Shown piece after piece: positions 1 through 6,000 of a DNA stretch of 9,800 bases (position 1 is the first letter of the stretch; the number at the start of each line of letters is the position of its first letter). The notes below the pieces were generated by a model. It worked only from the letters and a program-made list of their open reading frames with translations. It was not told where the DNA came from and ran no database searches. The position numbers and the translations under genes are program-made. Source of the stretch: an uncultured Bacteroidales bacterium (GTDB taxonomy: Bacteria > Bacteroidota > Bacteroidia > Bacteroidales > F082); the NCBI GenBank assembly GCA_937926515.1, contig CALAZZ010000267.1, positions 1 to 9,800 of the forward strand, read 5' to 3'.

Positions 1-3000
1 CTGATTTAGATAACAATGAGGATGAAGCAGACGTTGATCCGCAGTCAGCTGACCTCTTGTTGGTGAAGAATGCCCAACCCAGCCCGGTGGTGGCTGGTGG
101 CACTATAACCTTTACCATCAATGTGACCAACCTTGGCCCCAACGATGCATTGAACACCACAGTGGAAGATGTACTGTCGGCCGGACTTACCATTAAGCAT
201 GCAAATCCAAGCACAGGAAGCTGGTTGGCACCTGTTTGGACAATTGGCACACTGCCGGTAGGCGACACTGAAACCCTCACCATCACAGCCAGTGTAGGCA
301 GCGATGTTACCGGAACGGTTACCAACGTAGCTACAGTAAGCAGTTCAACCACTGACCTCAATCCTGGCAATAATACCGATAATACGGAAACCCCGGTTGG
401 CCTTGAGGCTGATCTGGCCATTCACAAGGCAGCCACACCGGCTTCTTATGTGCCGGGCGGACAAGTGAACTGGGTAATCACAGTGACCAACAACGGGCCA
501 AGTGATGTGAGCGATGCACTGGTCAATGACCTTTTCCCGGCTGCTGTGAGCGACATCAGTTGGAGCGTGAGCACCAACGGCAACGCATCGGCAGCGAACA
601 TGAGCGGCAATGGCCACATCGAAGATGAATTGGTAAGCATTGCCGCAGGACCAGGCAACAGCGTCATTTACACCGTAACAGCCACTGTGGATTGCGACTT
701 CACTGGCATGTTACAAAACACTGCTACGGTGGATGCACCCGATGGTGTGACTGACAATGATCCAGACAACAACAGTTGGCAAAGCGAACACACCCAGGGT
801 GGCGACCCGCTCTTGGTGCAGGTTCTGGAATGTGATATACCTTCTGATGATTATGTGGATTGGGCAGTCCATCTTGACCCATCTACAGATGCGCAAAATG
901 CAAGAGGTACATCTATTACTACTGACCACTTTGGCAATGTATATACCGCTGGTTACTTTAATGGCACCATGTCATCAACCAGCTTATGTGCTGACATTAC
1001 AGGTAATGGCAATCCCCAAGGCGACATCTTCATCAAAAAAACCGATATCAACGGTAATTGCCTTTGGATTGTCAATATGGGAGCTGCCGGACCTGATCAG
1101 GTATATTCCATCACGGTTGATTCACATGGTAATGTCTATGCAACCGGCGAATTTGCCGGCACAGTTGATTTTGATCCACACCCAATAAATACATTTAACC
1201 TTTCTTCGCATACTAATAATATCGCTGACACTGATGTCTTTGTCTTAAAGCTAAACTCACTTGGTGAATTTCAATGGGCTGTGAAACTGGGAGGGAATAG
1301 CGATGACAGAGCGCGAGGAATTGCCCTTGATGCTGATGGAAATGTATTAGTTACGGGTTTCTTTAATAATACACTGGATACATATGCTGGTTCTGGAACT
1401 GGCACAATTAACTTGACCAGTACACAAGGCTCAGATATTTTTATTGCAAAGATTGACCCCGCAGCTAATTTATTATGGGCTAGACGTATAGGAAACAATG
1501 ATTCGGATGAAGGATCATCCATTGCAGCTGATTTATCAGGTAATATTTATGTGTCAGGCCGCTTCGGCGGGGCTGTTGACTTCGACCCAGAGGGGTCACC
1601 TTATATCCTTACTAGTACAGGAGCTTACGACGCCTTTATTCTTAAGCTTGATGCATCCGGTAATCTTGCTTGGTCTAGAAGAATAGGCACAAGCAACGGT
1701 CCGTCGGCAAGTAACGATATAAAAGTTGATAAGGATGGGAATATAATATTAGCGGGTTTTTATCAAGGATCTTCGCCAACCATCGGCAGCACTTCAGGTA
1801 GCACAGCTTTACCCATTCCAACTGCTGTAAATGAAGACTTCCTTGTCATTAAGATGAATCCTGAAGCTGACGTGATTTGGGCTAGGGGTCTCGGTGCAGC
1901 TGGAACAGAGGTAGGACACAGCCTGTACCTGGATTACTTTGGTAACTTCTACATAGCCGGTGAAATGGGTACGGCGATGATTGACTTCGATCCTCACCCA
2001 GTGAATACCTATAATCTAAGTACAAACGGAGGACAAGATATAGTTTACTTCAGCCTGGATACGGACGGTGATTTTCGATGGGCAAGAAATTATGGAAGCA
2101 ATAGTAGTGATGTAGCTCTGGGGATAGCTGTTGATATTTATGGAAATGTAATTGGAACAGGTTACTTCAACACTGGAACAGTGGTTTTCGATCCTGCGCC
2201 TGGCCAGGGAAATTTCGCATTTACGACCACAGGAGCCGGCAACGATGGATTTATACAACACATCAGCCAATGCCTGATGGGAATGTATGATCCCAACAGT
2301 GATGTGAGCTGTTTCGGCGGCTCTGACGGAGCTGTATTCGTCACAGCCAGCGGAGGCACCCCTCCTTACTCCTATTCATGGAATACTGGCGCTACCACGC
2401 CTTACATCCAGGATGTGCCGGCAGGGCCTTACACCGTCACAGTGACTGATGCCAACGGCTGTGAAGCATTGTTGAACGTAGAGGTGAATGAACCTGATGA
2501 AATCACTGCAACTTTTACTGATTTTGTACTCTCATGTGAGGAAGAAACTACATCTGTTTTTGTGAATGCTTCAGGAGGTACCCCCCCCTATCAGTATAGC
2601 ATGGATGATGAAAACTACCAGGAATCGATAGAGTTTCCCGATTTGGTATTTGGCACCTATACATTCTATATTAAAGATGCCAACGATTGTGTAGTTGATT
2701 TCCAATACACTATTCGAAGTGTGTGTATGGATATCACTAAAACACTGTTTTCAATTGATGGTGACGAAAATGCAGAGAAATACAATGCCGTTGGTCAGGT
2801 ATTGGTTTATGAGATTGCAGTGGAGAATACCGGTAATATTCCGGTAACGGAAGTGATCGTAAGCGACCCGGATGCTGAAAACATTACTTATGTTTCAGGT
2901 GATACTGGAGATGATCAAATTCTTGATGTTGGCGAAATTTGGGTTTACACCGCCACCTACACCATTACACAATCTGATATGGACAGGGGCTACTTTACAA

Positions 3001-6000
3001 ATACCGCATCCGTAATAGGGAAACGGCCCGGCCTTATCGATCCTGTTGATACCCCCACATTTGAAGATGATGAAACTGTTGAAGCAGACATTATTCCGGC
3101 AATCAGCATTCTGAAAACTGCTGATCCGGCAACATACATCACCGCAGGTGATGCAATTACATACAGCATAACCGTTCAAAATACGGGCAATACAGCTATA
3201 AGCAATATTGATGTTAATGATGTGCAGGCAACAACTGGACCAGCCTATGTTTCAGGCGATGTCAACACCAACAATATCCTTGATGTAGGCGAAATTTGGG
3301 TTTATTCTGCCACCTATACCATCACCCAACCCGATATGGACATTGGCGCCTACACCAATACGGCTACTGCCGATGGTACTTACAACGATGGCGAGGGTAA
3401 TCCGCAGCCGGTTGATCAGGTGAGTGATGATGAGGTGGTGTATGCCACCCAAAGTGCCACCATTTCAGTTGACAAATCAGCTGATAAGCCTTTTTATTCG
3501 ACTATTGGGGAGTTGATTACTTACGATATTGTAGTTACAAATACTGGAAATGTAACCATAATTGATTTAGTAGTTTTCGATAACCTGACTGGCGATACCT
3601 GGAACATTCCAATACTTGCTCCCGGTACAACTCACACCTTAACTGCGACCTACAATGTTGATAACAACGACTTTGTTGTAGGTCAGATCAGCAATACGGC
3701 CACTGCAACTGGTGAAGACCCCAATGGCGATACTGTAGAAGGAAGTGATTTTGAAATAATTACAGCATTGATTGCTGACCTGGAGTTGACAAAAATTGCT
3801 TCTCCCAGCCCTGTAGTAGCAGGTGGAAACATCACTTTTACTTTAACCATAACCAACCTTGGCCCCAACGATGCACAAGATGTGGTTGTGACCGATGTGC
3901 TGTCGGCCGACCTTGTATTTGTAGATGCTGTTCCAACAACAGGCAGCTGGTTGGCACCAAACTGGTCAATTGGAACACTTGGGTTTGGAGCAACCGAAAC
4001 CCTTACTATCATTGCTACAGTTAAAAGTGAAGTTACAAACCCAATCACTAATTATGGAGTGGTTAGCAGCACAACTTTTGATCCAGATGACACCAATAAC
4101 GATGACAATACCGAAACACCAATCAGTCTTGAGGCTGACCTTGTCATACTTAAAACAACTGCATCACCATCCTATATCCCAGGTGCTACTGTCAGTTGGA
4201 CCATTACCGTAACCAACAACGGTCCAAGCGATGTTAGCAATGCCTTGGTCAACGATATTTTCGACCCGGTGTTAACGGACATAAGCTGGTCGGTAACAAC
4301 CAATGGTGCGGCATCGGCAGTGAACATAAGTGGAAACGGTAATATCGTAAACGAAGAGGTAAGCATCACTGCAGGACCAGCCAATAGTATAATTTATCTG
4401 GTTACTGCTCGTGTGGATTGTGATTTTACTGGAACATTGACCAACACAGCCACAGCTACACCTCCATTAGGAGTAACTGACAGCAACCCAAATAATAATA
4501 CCTCAACTGTTCAGCATGATCTTGCTGGTAGTCCCCTGCTCGTTGAGTTGATTGATTGTGATACACCGAGTGATAGTTTTACAGATTGGGCCAGGCAGTT
4601 AACAGGCAACACTGGAAGTAGATACAACCACGATATTGTAATCGACAATATAGGGAATGTTTATACCTCAGGCATTTTTTACAACAACACTAATTTTGAT
4701 TATGGTGACGGAGACCATACCTTAAATGGTGGTGGTGCAGGTGATGGGTTTGCCATGAAATACGATAAAAATGGTAACTTGTTATGGGTATACCATATTG
4801 AGGGCAGCACTGGTTTGGACATTGTTACTTCAATTGATGTGGATGCTACCGGCAATGTGTATCTCACTGGCTCCTTCAGGGGAACAATAAATTTCGATAA
4901 CAATGGTACATTTAATTTATCTATAGCAGGAAGTGGAAACAGGGACATTTTTGTTGTCAAGCTAAATACAAATGGTGATTTTCAATGGGCAAGGCAAATT
5001 GGAAGTATTGCAGATGACGAAGGTTCGGCCATAACTGTAAGTAACCAGGGAAACATATATATTACAGGGTATTTCAGAAATAGTTTGATTGAATACAACC
5101 CACTAGGATCAATTAACCTGGTACATTCAGGGCCAGGAGCTAACAGTGCTGAAAGAAATGATATTTTCGTCATTAAAATCAACAATTCAGGCGATCTTTT
5201 ATGGGCAAAATCAATTGGTTCAACAGGGCCGGATGAAGGATTAGGAATTGCCGCAGATACAGATGATAATGTGTATATTACAGGTTATTTTACTGGAACT
5301 ACGAACTTTAACCCAAACCCAGGGCCTGCCTTCAATTTAACCAGCCAGGACGCTGTAAGTGGAGATGCTTTCGTATTAAAGCTGGATGATAACGGTGATT
5401 TGGTATGGGCTAAGCAGATTGGCACAGCCGCAGGACCAGGAAAAGGAAATGATATTGCAATAGATCAATCCGGCCATGTGTTGATTACAGGTTCATTCCA
5501 CGGGGCTCCGGATTTGTACCCTGACATGGCATCAGTTGGCATCTCAAGTTATGGTGGTACAGATGGGTTTGTGGTTAAAATGGACAGTGGCGGAAATATA
5601 CTATGGGCAACAAATATGGGAGGCACTGGTAATGATGCTGGCAATTCAATAACTACTGATGCATTTGGTGAGGTTTATGTTGCTGGTGATATTTCGCGCT
5701 TTAATCCAACAATTGAAATCAATGCAACTTTTGGTTCCTTTAGTATACCTATAGGTGGCAATGGAGACTTTTTCGCAACAAAGCTTACCCAAAATGGTAT
5801 CTTTAAATGGGCGCAGGGATATGGTGCTTCACTGGAAGATGACGCCAAAGGCATAGCAGTTGATAACGAAAGAAATGTATTTGTAACAGGTAGTTTCAGG
5901 GGAACAGTAGATTTTGATGCAAGTAATTTATCGCAATTATTACTTAGCGTACCCGATGGCTTCAATAGTGCATACACTTTCAAAGTCAACCAATGTGCCA

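Larger units (their letters stand above)
48..3773 (+). repeat. Super-module copy 1 (about 1242 residues)
   Basis: This is the first of two in-frame tandem copies within the giant gene: DUF11 x2, seven-bladed propeller, SprB-type x2, DUF7507-type x3. It begins at 'ADLLLVK' and ends just before the matching 'ADLELTK' at 3774. Anchor points in the two copies lie 3723-3726 bases apart along the whole length: 48/3774, 408/4134, 855/4581, 2727/6450 and 3361/7087. Such a constant spacing shows a duplication of the whole block with almost no net insertion or deletion. Confidence 0.9.

Noticed and set aside
57..59. TTG as the start codon of the giant gene
   Set aside because: The frame is open upstream to the window edge and encodes a plausible repeat end. 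Bases 57-59 are a leucine inside the conserved 'ADL..vK' opening of a DUF11 repeat.
1035..1041. Run of seven A as a programmed frameshift site
   Set aside because: Both alternative frames lead to no meaningful product, there is no following structure that I can see, and the zero frame continues through recognisable propeller blades.
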